A DNA stretch of 5,083 nucleotides, taken from an uncultured Collinsella sp. (GTDB lineage Bacteria > Actinomycetota > Coriobacteriia > Coriobacteriales > Coriobacteriaceae). The notes beneath the pieces were generated by a model, which worked only from the letters and a program-made list of their open reading frames with translations, had not been told where the DNA came from and did no database searches. The DNA is taken from contig URBA01000125.1 in the NCBI GenBank assembly GCA_900545905.1, positions 1-5,083 on the forward strand, written 5' to 3'. The position numbers and the translations under genes were made by a program. Within the stretch, counting starts at the first letter, position 1. Each line of letters begins with the position of its first letter. Below are positions 1-5,057 of the stretch, piece after piece.

Positions 1-44
1 ATGCAGCGTAGTCTCGTGGGCTCGGAGATGTGTATAAGAGACAG
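1..44 (+). other. Nextera P7-side sequencing adapter (artefact)
   Basis: This is not genomic DNA. Bases 11-25 read GTCTCGTGGGCTCGG, the Nextera Read 2 tail, and bases 26-44 are the 19-base Tn5 mosaic end AGATGTGTATAAGAGACAG. Bases 1-2 (AT) fit the end of the P7 oligo, and bases 3-10 (GCAGCGTA) sit exactly where the 8-base i7 index belongs. From memory this is the reverse complement of index N721 (TACGCTGC). The adapter is open in the frame of the next gene and supplies a false ATG, giving the artefact peptide MQRSLVGSEMCIRDS. Genomic sequence begins at base 45. Confidence 0.98.
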
Positions 45-45
45 C

Positions 46-2055
46 CACGACGCCGCACCCGATGTCGACCTTGAGGTCTTTAGCCATGGCGCCATCTGCT
101 TTTGCTACTCGGGCCTGTGCCTGCTTTCGAGCTTTGCCATGGCGGGACGATCGGCCAACCGCGGCATGTGCGCTCAGCCCTGTCGCCTGCCTTACGAGCT
201 GATCGACGAGAACGGCCGCGCGCTCTCCCCCGCCGGCCGCGAGCGTGCGCTATGCCCGCGCGACACCAACACTTCGCAGCTTGTTCGCCGTCTGTATGAC
301 GCCGGCGCCGCATCGCTCAAGCTCGAGGGCCGCATGAAGGCGCCCGATTACGTGTACTCCATCGTTGATGTGTATCGTCACGAAATTGACGACATGCTGG
401 CCGGGGTCGCCGTAGATAAGGACGAGGACGCCGCTCGCCAGCGCCAACTCAAGCGTTGCTTTAACCGCGACTTTACGCACGCCTATCAGGACGGCACCTC
501 GGGCGACGAGATGATGAGCTATGAGCGTTCCAACAACCGCGGCCAGATCGTAGGCACGGTACTGGGCAGCCGTCTGGCCAACCGCGATGTGCGCGGCCTC
601 AAGCCCGACGACCGCCGTCGGCGCGCCGCCATCGCCCGCATTGAGTTGTTTGAGCCCGTGGGCAAGGGCGACCTGCTGGAGCTTCGCCACGATAACGAGT
701 TTGACCAGTTCCTGACCACCATTGCCGCCGATGATGCCGCCGCCGGTAATGTTATCGAGTGCCGCGTGCCCCGCAGCATGCCCGAGGGCTGCCGCGTCCG
801 CGTGATTCGCAGTCAGCGCGCCATCGACGCCGCTGGCGCCGCGCTCAAGCGCGATGTGCTGCGCCGCCGAGCTGTTGACGTGTCCGTCGTGGCGCGCCTG
901 GGCGAGCCGTTTACTGTCACACTCACCTGCTGTGACAACCCCGCGCTCACCGCCACCGCCACGGGCTTCACCGTCGAGGCCGCCAAGACCCGCGCCGTCG
1001 AGGCATCCGATCTGGTTGAGCACGTCGGGCGCATGGGCTCCTCTCCCTTTGAGGCCGCAAGCTTTGACGTTTCGCTCGACGCCGGCTGCGGTATGGGCTT
1101 TTCCGCCGTGCACAAGGTGCGCGCCGCCGCTTGTAAGGCGCTGGAAGAGGCCATTCTGGCACCGTACGAGGAGCGCGAGAAAACGCTCGAGTTGCCGGTG
1201 CTCGACAAATGTACGCGACCCATGCCCGAGCACTACCGCGACGAGCCGCAGATCTGCGCCACCGTCAACACGCTCGAAGCCGCCGAGGCAGCTCGTGCCG
1301 AGGGCGCCACGCGCATCTATATGACCACCGATGCGCTCGAGGCCGCCGGTGTCTCCCCCGCCGATGCGTTTGAGCAGGGCATCGTACCCGTACTCGACGA
1401 GGTCTGCCGCGCCGTCGACCACGAGCGCGTCGATCCCTGGATCAATGCCGGAGCCACCGTCGCCGTCGGCAATATCTCCGAGCTCGCCGTAGCCGCGCAG
1501 GCCGGCGCCACGGCCGAAATTCGCTCTTGCCTGCCGGTGCACAACACGCCCTGCATGGAGGCGCTTGCCGAGCGCGGAGCCGGTGCGTTTTGGCTCTCGC
1601 CCGAGATCACGCTCGACGAGATTGTCTCGCTCGGAGCCGCCGCGCCCGCGGCTCTGGGCATCACCGTCTTTGGCCGCCCGCGCGTCATGACAAGCGAGCA
1701 TTGCATTCTGCAGGTTGCCAACGGCTGCATCCACGATTGTGCCAACTGCCGCCTGCGTGCCCGCAAGCTCTCGCTCAAGAATATCGACGGAAAGGTCATG
1801 CCCGTCCGCACCGACATCCACGGTCGCTCTCGCCTGTACGACGCCTACCCCATCGACCTCACACCGCAGGTTCCTCAGCTGCTCAATGCCGGCGTGCGTC
1901 GTCTCATGGTTGACGGAACCCTGCTCGAGGCCGATGAGATTGGCCGTGCCGTCGCTCGCGTCCGTCGCGCCGTCGAGGCGGCTCAAGCCGGCCACAAGCC
2001 CGCCGCCCGCCTACGCGGGGCGACCTCGGGCTGCATGTTTGTGGGAATCAGCTAA
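46..2055 (+). CDS. U32-family peptidase-like protein (RlhA/DUF3656-type), 5' truncated
   Basis: Residues are numbered from base 1, so 16 is the first genomic residue. The U32 signature is at 25-40: E25-x-F27, G30-A31, C33, G38, C40. An RGMCAQPCR block (C57, C61), C85 and the KLEGRMK block (107-113) follow. The spacing C33-C40-C57 equals that of the [4Fe-4S] cysteines C169, C176 and C193 of UbiU, so a cluster is likely, with C85 a candidate fourth ligand. The middle fits a DUF3656-like region. A second cysteine cluster, C568, C576, C580 and C583, precedes a C-terminal barrel-like part ending at TAA 2053. By comparison with UbiU, about 150 N-terminal residues are missing, giving a full protein near 820 aa. 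Despite the name, characterised relatives (RlhA, TrhP, UbiU/V) support RNA or ubiquinone hydroxylation. An RlhA-like role in 23S rRNA C2501 hydroxylation is the best guess, but RlhA is shorter (about 650 aa). The family call is firm and the exact role is not. Confidence 0.9.
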   Translation, partial: HDAAPDVDLEVFSHGAICFCYSGLCLLSSFAMAGRSANRGMCAQPCRLPYELIDENGRALSPAGRERALCPRDTNTSQLVRRLYDAGAASLKLEGRMKAPDYVYSIVDVYRHEIDDMLAGVAVDKDEDAARQRQLKRCFNRDFTHAYQDGTSGDEMMSYERSNNRGQIVGTVLGSRLANRDVRGLKPDDRRRRAAIARIELFEPVGKGDLLELRHDNEFDQFLTTIAADDAAAGNVIECRVPRSMPEGCRVRVIRSQRAIDAAGAALKRDVLRRRAVDVSVVARLGEPFTVTLTCCDNPALTATATGFTVEAAKTRAVEASDLVEHVGRMGSSPFEAASFDVSLDAGCGMGFSAVHKVRAAACKALEEAILAPYEEREKTLELPVLDKCTRPMPEHYRDEPQICATVNTLEAAEAARAEGATRIYMTTDALEAAGVSPADAFEQGIVPVLDEVCRAVDHERVDPWINAGATVAVGNISELAVAAQAGATAEIRSCLPVHNTPCMEALAERGAGAFWLSPEITLDEIVSLGAAAPAALGITVFGRPRVMTSEHCILQVANGCIHDCANCRLRARKLSLKNIDGKVMPVRTDIHGRSRLYDAYPIDLTPQVPQLLNAGVRRLMVDGTLLEADEIGRAVARVRRAVEAAQAGHKPAARLRGATSGCMFVGIS

Positions 2056-2070
2056 CCGAAAGGCTTACAC

Positions 2071-2730
2071 GTGAACGAAGAACCTCAAGTCCTCTACTGC
2101 GACGCCTGGCTCATGGCCATCGACAAGCCCGCCGGCATGATCGTCCACGGCGACGGCACCGGAGAGCGCACGCTCACCGACTACGCCAGCGACCTGCTGC
2201 TGGCGATGGGCGACGGCTTTGCCGCGACCGACATGCAGCCGCTCAACCGCCTAGACCGCGACACCACCGGCGTGGTGCTGTTCTCGCTCGACAAGCAGAC
2301 GCAGCCCGCCTTTGACCAGATGGTGATCGACCACGCTTTCGAAAAGCACTACCTGGCGCTCGCCGAGGGCAAAATCGACTGGAACGAGAAGCTCATCGAC
2401 AAGCCCATCGCCCGCGACCGTCACGACAGTCGCAAGATGCGCGTCGGTGCTAGCGGCAAGCCGTCTCAAACGCGCGTGAAGGTGCTCAAGCGTCTTAAGA
2501 GCCGTCGTGGCCTGCCCACGCGCTCATATATCGATGTCGAGCTGCTCACCGGCCGCAAGCATCAGATCCGTGTGCATCTGGCAAGCGAGCGTCATCCCCT
2601 GGTAGGCGACGAGCTCTATGGCACGCCGCGCCCCTGCGGCCTCATGCTCCATGCCCACAGCGTGTCCTTTACGCATCCCGTAACCGGCGAGCACATCCAC
2701 ATCGAAGCCCCTTGCCCCTGGGAGCCCTAA
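2071..2730 (+). CDS. RluA-family RNA pseudouridine synthase
   Basis: This 219-aa cytoplasmic enzyme converts uridine to pseudouridine in rRNA or tRNA. Residues 13-26 carry the family's N-terminal strand and turn (LMAIDKPAGMIVH). Motif II is at 59-67 (NRLDRDTTG), with D62 the catalytic aspartate; Asn replaces the more usual His before RLD, which the family tolerates. TGRKHQIRVHL (160-170) and the following HPLVGDELYG are the conserved C-terminal active-site blocks. There is no N-terminal S4 domain, so it resembles the short RluA/RluC-catalytic-domain-only forms. Start: GTG at 2071, preceded by GAAAGG (2058-2063) with a 7-base spacer; no in-frame ATG occurs until codon 15. It lies 15 bases after the U32 gene on the same strand, so co-transcription is likely, and its stop overlaps the first bases of a strong hairpin. 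The target uridine cannot be predicted from the sequence. Confidence 0.94.
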   Translation: MNEEPQVLYCDAWLMAIDKPAGMIVHGDGTGERTLTDYASDLLLAMGDGFAATDMQPLNRLDRDTTGVVLFSLDKQTQPAFDQMVIDHAFEKHYLALAEGKIDWNEKLIDKPIARDRHDSRKMRVGASGKPSQTRVKVLKRLKSRRGLPTRSYIDVELLTGRKHQIRVHLASERHPLVGDELYGTPRPCGLMLHAHSVSFTHPVTGEHIHIEAPCPWEP

Positions 2731-2769
2731 AACCTGCCAAAAAGGGACAGGTTTATTTTGGCAGGTTTT
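2729..2769. terminator. Bidirectional hairpin terminator between convergent genes
   Basis: There is a perfect 14-bp inverted repeat, AAAACCTGCCAAAA (2729-2742) with TTTTGGCAGGTTTT (2756-2769), and a 13-base loop (2743-2755). The A-rich left edge and T-rich right edge make it read as an intrinsic terminator from both sides. It begins inside the pseudouridine synthase stop codon and faces the DeoR gene from the other side. The loop, AGGGACAGGTTTA, is related to those of two other hairpins in this window. CAGGTTT occurs twice (2748-2754 and 2762-2768), and each copy can pair with AAACCTG (2730-2736), so two alternative folds exist. Confidence 0.8.
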
Positions 2770-2776
2770 ATCTGGA

Positions 2777-2832
2777 CAAACGTCAAAACCACCACATAGG
2801 TTCCTACCCCTTCGCGTTGGTTTTGGCGTTTG
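2777..2832 (-). terminator. Second hairpin in convergent intergenic gap, downstream of deoR-type gene
   Basis: A 15-bp stem pairs CAAACGTCAAAACCA (2777-2791) with TGGTTTTGGCGTTTG (2818-2832). One position is a T/G pair in the plus-strand fold (A/C in the minus-strand transcript). The loop is 26 bases. Read on the minus strand it comes 15 bases after the repressor stop codon and ends in GTTTG, a weak T-run, so it could terminate the dehydrogenase-repressor transcript together with the first hairpin. On the minus strand it is immediately preceded by GGGGACGGG (2833-2841), a motif seen in the other hairpin elements here, so it may instead be a repeat element. Confidence 0.5.
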
Positions 2833-2846
2833 CCCGTCCCCTGCTG

Positions 2847-3593
2847 TTAGACCGTGATGACGTTGTCCATTGCCCGGTACTTGGCAGGGACATCGCCTGC
2901 GGTAATAATCGTTGCGTCACGGAAGTCCGCGAACTTGACGGGCGCCACCATGCCAAATTTACTGGCATCAGAGATTACGAAACGCTTGGCCGTATGGCGC
3001 ATCGAGATACGCTTTACTTGCGCCTCCTCGATATCGGGCGCCGTGAAGCCCTGCTCGGCGGCAATGCCGTTAGAGCCCCAAAAGCCACAGTTGAAGTTGT
3101 AGCGGTCTAAGGTTGCCAAGGCATCGGGGCCAACGAGCGCCTCGGTCTCGGGTTTGAGCTCGCCACCCAGCACCACGGTACGCATGCCGCGCAAAGCAAG
3201 GCGTTGAGCATGGAGCACGGAATCGGTCACATAGGTGACATCTTCAAGGTGTGGAAGATGCTCGATGAGCCTGAGCGTCGTCGAACCCGAGTCGATGTAT
3301 ACAAAGCTCTCGGGCTCCACAAGTGCCGCCGCACGGGCGCAGATACGCTCTTTGTCGTCGTTATGGAGGTCGCTGCGCTCATTAAGCGTTAGGTCGCGCG
3401 TCACGTGCGCGCGCTCCAGACTCGTCGCGCCTCCGTGTACCTTGGCGATACGGTGTGCGCGGTCGAGCGTTTGCAAGTCACGGCGAATGGTGGACGGTGT
3501 CACGCCCAGCGCCTCGGCAAGCTCCGGCACAGTGACCGAGCCGGCCTGCTGCACCATCGACACAATCGTGTTGAGCCTATCTTCCGCAAGCAT
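2847..3593 (-). CDS. DeoR/GlpR-family transcriptional repressor (FruR-like)
   Basis: This 248-aa protein is full length for the family. Residues 3-57 form the N-terminal DeoR winged helix-turn-helix, with the recognition-helix block TPSTIRRDLQTLD (32-44) and the wing ending in KVHGGA (51-56). The C-terminal DeoRC sugar-phosphate-sensing domain (about 72-235) has E72-R73, K81, the phosphate-binding-type loop DSGST (101-105), GSNGI (173-177), GFTAPDIEEAQVKR (182-195) and DASKFG (209-214). The last blocks resemble fructose-type FruR regulators, which respond to phosphorylated sugars, but the ligand is an inference. The ATG at 3591-3593 is fixed by AGGAGG 8 bases upstream. It is the second gene of an operon with the Gfo/Idh oxidoreductase, 3 bases after that gene's stop. 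It probably controls that operon from the repeat-rich leader upstream, and so would autoregulate. The stop codon TAA is at 2847-2849. Confidence 0.93.
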   Translation of the reverse strand: MLAEDRLNTIVSMVQQAGSVTVPELAEALGVTPSTIRRDLQTLDRAHRIAKVHGGATSLERAHVTRDLTLNERSDLHNDDKERICARAAALVEPESFVYIDSGSTTLRLIEHLPHLEDVTYVTDSVLHAQRLALRGMRTVVLGGELKPETEALVGPDALATLDRYNFNCGFWGSNGIAAEQGFTAPDIEEAQVKRISMRHTAKRFVISDASKFGMVAPVKFADFRDATIITAGDVPAKYRAMDNVITV

Positions 3594-3596
3594 CGC

Positions 3597-4676
3597 TTAC
3601 TCCTCCTCGGGGTAGACGACTCCCCAATCGGCGCGGAGCTTGGTCATGAGCTCCATCACATCAGAAGCATAATCCAGAAGCTCACGCTTGGAATCGTCGC
3701 CGGCGACGGCCTGCTCGAGGTCAGCCATCTCGTAGCACAGAGCGTAAGCCTCGGTGCCAGCGTGGACCTCCTCACGGTGACCGTCCGCAGTCCACACGAT
3801 GGTCGCATGGTCGGCGCGCGGATACTCGTTGACCTCGATATAGCATTTGTCGAAGCTGATGACCGAGCGCTTGGGCTGCTTCGAGTGGAGCGTAAGGCTC
3901 ACGACGCCCAGCTGCTGCTCGGCGTTTCGGCAGACAATGCCGCCCGCGACGTCAACGCCAGTCTCACAGGTGTTGCCCAGAGACACGACCTCAGCGGGCT
4001 GGCTTGCCATAAAGAGGCGCATGACGGACAGGGCATACACGCCAATGTCGAGCATGGCGCCGCCGGCAAGACTGCGGCTGTAGAAGCGGTTGGTCAGGTC
4101 GCCGTACTCCTTATAGCTGCCAAAGTTGAGCTGGGCGAGGTTCATGTGGCCAAAGTCGCCCGCATCCATGCGACGGCGCAGCTCCTGATACAGCGGCATG
4201 TGGAGCACCGTGGTGGCATCCATAAGGACCACGTTGTGCTCGTCGGCGATGGCGCGGGCCTCGTCGAGCTCGGCAGAGTTGAGGGTAATGGCCTTCTCGC
4301 AGAGCACGTGCTTGCCGGCGGCCAGCGCGGCACGCAGATAGGTGATATGCGTGTTGTGCGGCGTGGTGATATAGACAGCGTCGATGTCCGGATCGGCGTA
4401 GAGGTCTTCGACCGTGTCATAGACCTTCTCGATGCCATACTGCTCGGCAAAAGTCTGAGCCTTGGACAGCGTGCGGTTGGCGACGCCCGCGAGCTTGCGG
4501 CCGGCAAGAGCGAGGGACTGGGCCATCTGGTTGGCGATAACGCCGCACCCGATCACGGCCCAGCGGAGCTCGGGAGCCGTAAAGATGTCGTTAGGGAACG
4601 GCTTGTCCTGGACCGAAGCGAATGCTGCTTTGGCGGCTGCCGCGGCGTCGAGTGGAGCCTGCTTGAAATCTGCCAT
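3597..4676 (-). CDS. Gfo/Idh/MocA-family NAD(P)-dependent oxidoreductase
   Basis: This 359-aa cytoplasmic dehydrogenase probably oxidises or reduces a sugar, polyol or related compound. After a 36-residue Ala-rich N-terminal extension comes the Rossmann fold: WAVIGCGVIA (39-48, the GxGxxA dinucleotide loop), AGVANR (63-68), and DAVYITTPHNTH (99-110). CEKAITLN (126-133) is the family's EKP block with Ala for Pro; K128 is the conserved active-site lysine. GGAMLDIGVY (205-214) supplies D210 and Y214, as in dihydrodiol-dehydrogenase and glucose-fructose-oxidoreductase-like members, rather than the DxGxH of inositol dehydrogenases. Start: a longer frame opens at 4733, but ATG 4674-4676 is chosen because AGGAGG lies 5 bases before it; the longer form would encode this Shine-Dalgarno. 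It is the first gene of a two-gene operon with the DeoR-type repressor, which suggests induction by its sugar substrate. The substrate is unknown. Confidence 0.93.
   Translation of the reverse strand: MADFKQAPLDAAAAAKAAFASVQDKPFPNDIFTAPELRWAVIGCGVIANQMAQSLALAGRKLAGVANRTLSKAQTFAEQYGIEKVYDTVEDLYADPDIDAVYITTPHNTHITYLRAALAAGKHVLCEKAITLNSAELDEARAIADEHNVVLMDATTVLHMPLYQELRRRMDAGDFGHMNLAQLNFGSYKEYGDLTNRFYSRSLAGGAMLDIGVYALSVMRLFMASQPAEVVSLGNTCETGVDVAGGIVCRNAEQQLGVVSLTLHSKQPKRSVISFDKCYIEVNEYPRADHATIVWTADGHREEVHAGTEAYALCYEMADLEQAVAGDDSKRELLDYASDVMELMTKLRADWGVVYPEEE
3602..3607 (-). promoter_or_regulatory. Shine-Dalgarno of the repressor gene, embedded in the upstream gene's last codons
   Basis: Minus-strand AGGAGG lies 8 bases before the repressor ATG. 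It falls within the GAG GAG GAG codons for the final Glu-Glu-Glu of the oxidoreductase. Ribosomes finishing the first gene therefore cover the start of the second, which implies translational coupling. Confidence 0.85.
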
Positions 4677-4681
4677 ATGTG

Positions 4682-4687
4682 CCTCCT
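4682..4687 (-). promoter_or_regulatory. Shine-Dalgarno that fixes the oxidoreductase start
   Basis: Minus-strand AGGAGG is followed by CACAT and then the ATG at 4674-4676, an ideal 5-base spacing. An upstream in-frame ATG at 4692-4694 and the frame opening at 4733 have no comparable site, so the shorter protein is preferred. Confidence 0.88.
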
Positions 4688-4739
4688 GGGTCATGGAGCG
4701 TCTAACATTTCTGCCGTCTCTATATTCGCACAAATTAGC

Positions 4740-4850
4740 GCGTATGTGCGTACTTTTGCGTATATAACCGCCAAATGGTCATAATACAGCCGCAGACGGT
4801 GCTTATACACGCATAGCCACGCAATCCCACGCACGCAAATACGCACAAAT
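4740..4850. promoter_or_regulatory. Candidate operator/promoter region: phased TGCGT/ACGCA boxes in a large dyad
   Basis: CACGCA recurs at 4808, 4818 and 4828, an exact 10-base period, and ACGCA again at 4833 and 4841. On the other side TGCGTA occurs at 4747 and 4757, also 10 bases apart, with GCGTA at 4740. The two arrays face each other. The inner arms TGCGTATATAACCG (4757-4770) and CGGTGCTTATACACGCA (4797-4813) are near mirror images. The outer arms TGTGCGTACTTTTGCGT (4745-4761) and ACGCAAATACGCACA (4833-4847) also match in inverted sense. Boxes on one face of the helix, 64-165 bases upstream of the operon's ATG, suggest cooperative regulator binding. The downstream DeoR-type protein is the natural candidate, but no known operator was matched. 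Confidence 0.45.
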
Positions 4851-4886
4851 GCGAACCGGTCATTGCTCAGAGACAGGGGCTTATGC

Positions 4887-5000
4887 TTAGAACTCAAAAG
4901 ACAGGATGATCCGCTTCGCCTCGTCGCTCATGGCGCGCTGCAGCTCTAAGGACCGTCCCAAACTGCAGACAGAAAAAGAACGTCCCCAGGCGCCGGCATT
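4887..5000 (-). other. Short tail-like open frame, possible gene remnant
   Basis: On the minus strand a frame of 37 codons is open from 5000 (after a stop at 5001-5003) to TAA at 4887-4889. Its end reads LELQRAMSDEAKRIILSFEF, which looks like the C-terminus of a real helical protein, while the first half looks like translated repeat. An internal ATG at 4929-4931 would give a 14-residue peptide but lacks a Shine-Dalgarno. It overlaps the 4938-4968 hairpin. It may be the remnant of a gene cut by repeats, part of a repeat unit, or chance. No function can be assigned. Confidence 0.25.
4938..4968 (-). repeat. Hairpin element with GGGAC...TTA loop (copy C)
   Basis: CTGCAG occurs at both edges (4938-4943 and 4963-4968). 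Read as minus-strand RNA, CUGCAGUUU pairs with GAGCUGCAG over 9 bp including two G-U pairs. The 13-base loop is GGGACGGTCCTTA (complement of 4947-4959). The loop shares GGGAC and the terminal TTA with the other two hairpins, but the stem is unrelated. On the plus strand the two G-U positions become mismatches, so the minus strand is the likelier folding strand. Confidence 0.5.
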
Positions 5001-5007
5001 TCAAGAG

Positions 5008-5036
5008 CACTCATTTAAGTCTGTCCCCAATGAGTG
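5008..5036 (-). repeat. Hairpin element with GGGGACAGACTTA loop (copy B)
   Basis: A perfect 8-bp inverted repeat, CACTCATT (5008-5015) and AATGAGTG (5029-5036), encloses a 13-base loop that reads GGGGACAGACTTA on the minus strand. The loop matches 10 of 13 positions of the terminator loop at 2743-2755, although the stems differ completely. There is no T-run after it, so it is a poor terminator. It is better seen as a member of a dispersed hairpin family. Confidence 0.6.
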
Positions 5037-5057
5037 GGAGTAATCAGAGACCCTTTG

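Larger units (their letters stand above)
4677..5057. other. Gene-free right end: operon leader, operator-like repeats and hairpin elements
   Basis: These 381 bases carry no convincing complete gene. From the oxidoreductase outward they hold its Shine-Dalgarno, a short A/T-richer leader, a repeat-rich dyad (4740-4850), a mixed stretch without clear features (4851-4886), a short tail-like minus-strand frame (4887-5000), and two related hairpins (4938-4968 and 5008-5036). No sigma-70 promoter with both boxes well spaced could be identified. Candidate -10-like sequences for the minus strand are TATTAT (complement of 4781-4786) and TATAAG (complement of 4802-4807), but neither has a good -35. Confidence 0.7.

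Noticed and set aside
250..1995. Long minus-strand open frame (581 codons) opposite the U32 gene
   Set aside because: The plus-strand U32 protein has clear motifs throughout. The antisense translation is Gly/Ala/Val-rich without domains, as expected opposite a high-GC gene with biased third positions.
2847..4676. Novel defence or signalling system
   Set aside because: The two genes are a standard Gfo/Idh-type dehydrogenase and a DeoR-type regulator, an ordinary sugar-metabolism pairing. No nuclease, toxin, reverse transcriptase or effector domain is seen.
4677..4733. N-terminally extended oxidoreductase (378 aa)
   Set aside because: The extension would translate the strong AGGAGG that sits at ideal distance before the internal ATG, and it has no family support.
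3405..4784. Long plus-strand open frame (459 codons) opposite the oxidoreductase and repressor
   Set aside because: It is antisense to two well-supported genes, spans their junction, and has no recognisable motif; it is a codon-bias shadow.
4740..4850. Iteron origin or CRISPR array
   Set aside because: The repeated units are only 5-6 bases with 10-base spacing and occur in both orientations. There are no unique spacers, and no Rep or Cas gene is present.
4691..4897. 68-codon minus-strand frame upstream of the oxidoreductase
   Set aside because: It starts at TTG without a Shine-Dalgarno, runs through the ACGCA/TGCGT repeats, and its composition (many Cys, Tyr, Arg) follows from them. It lies where the promoter should be.
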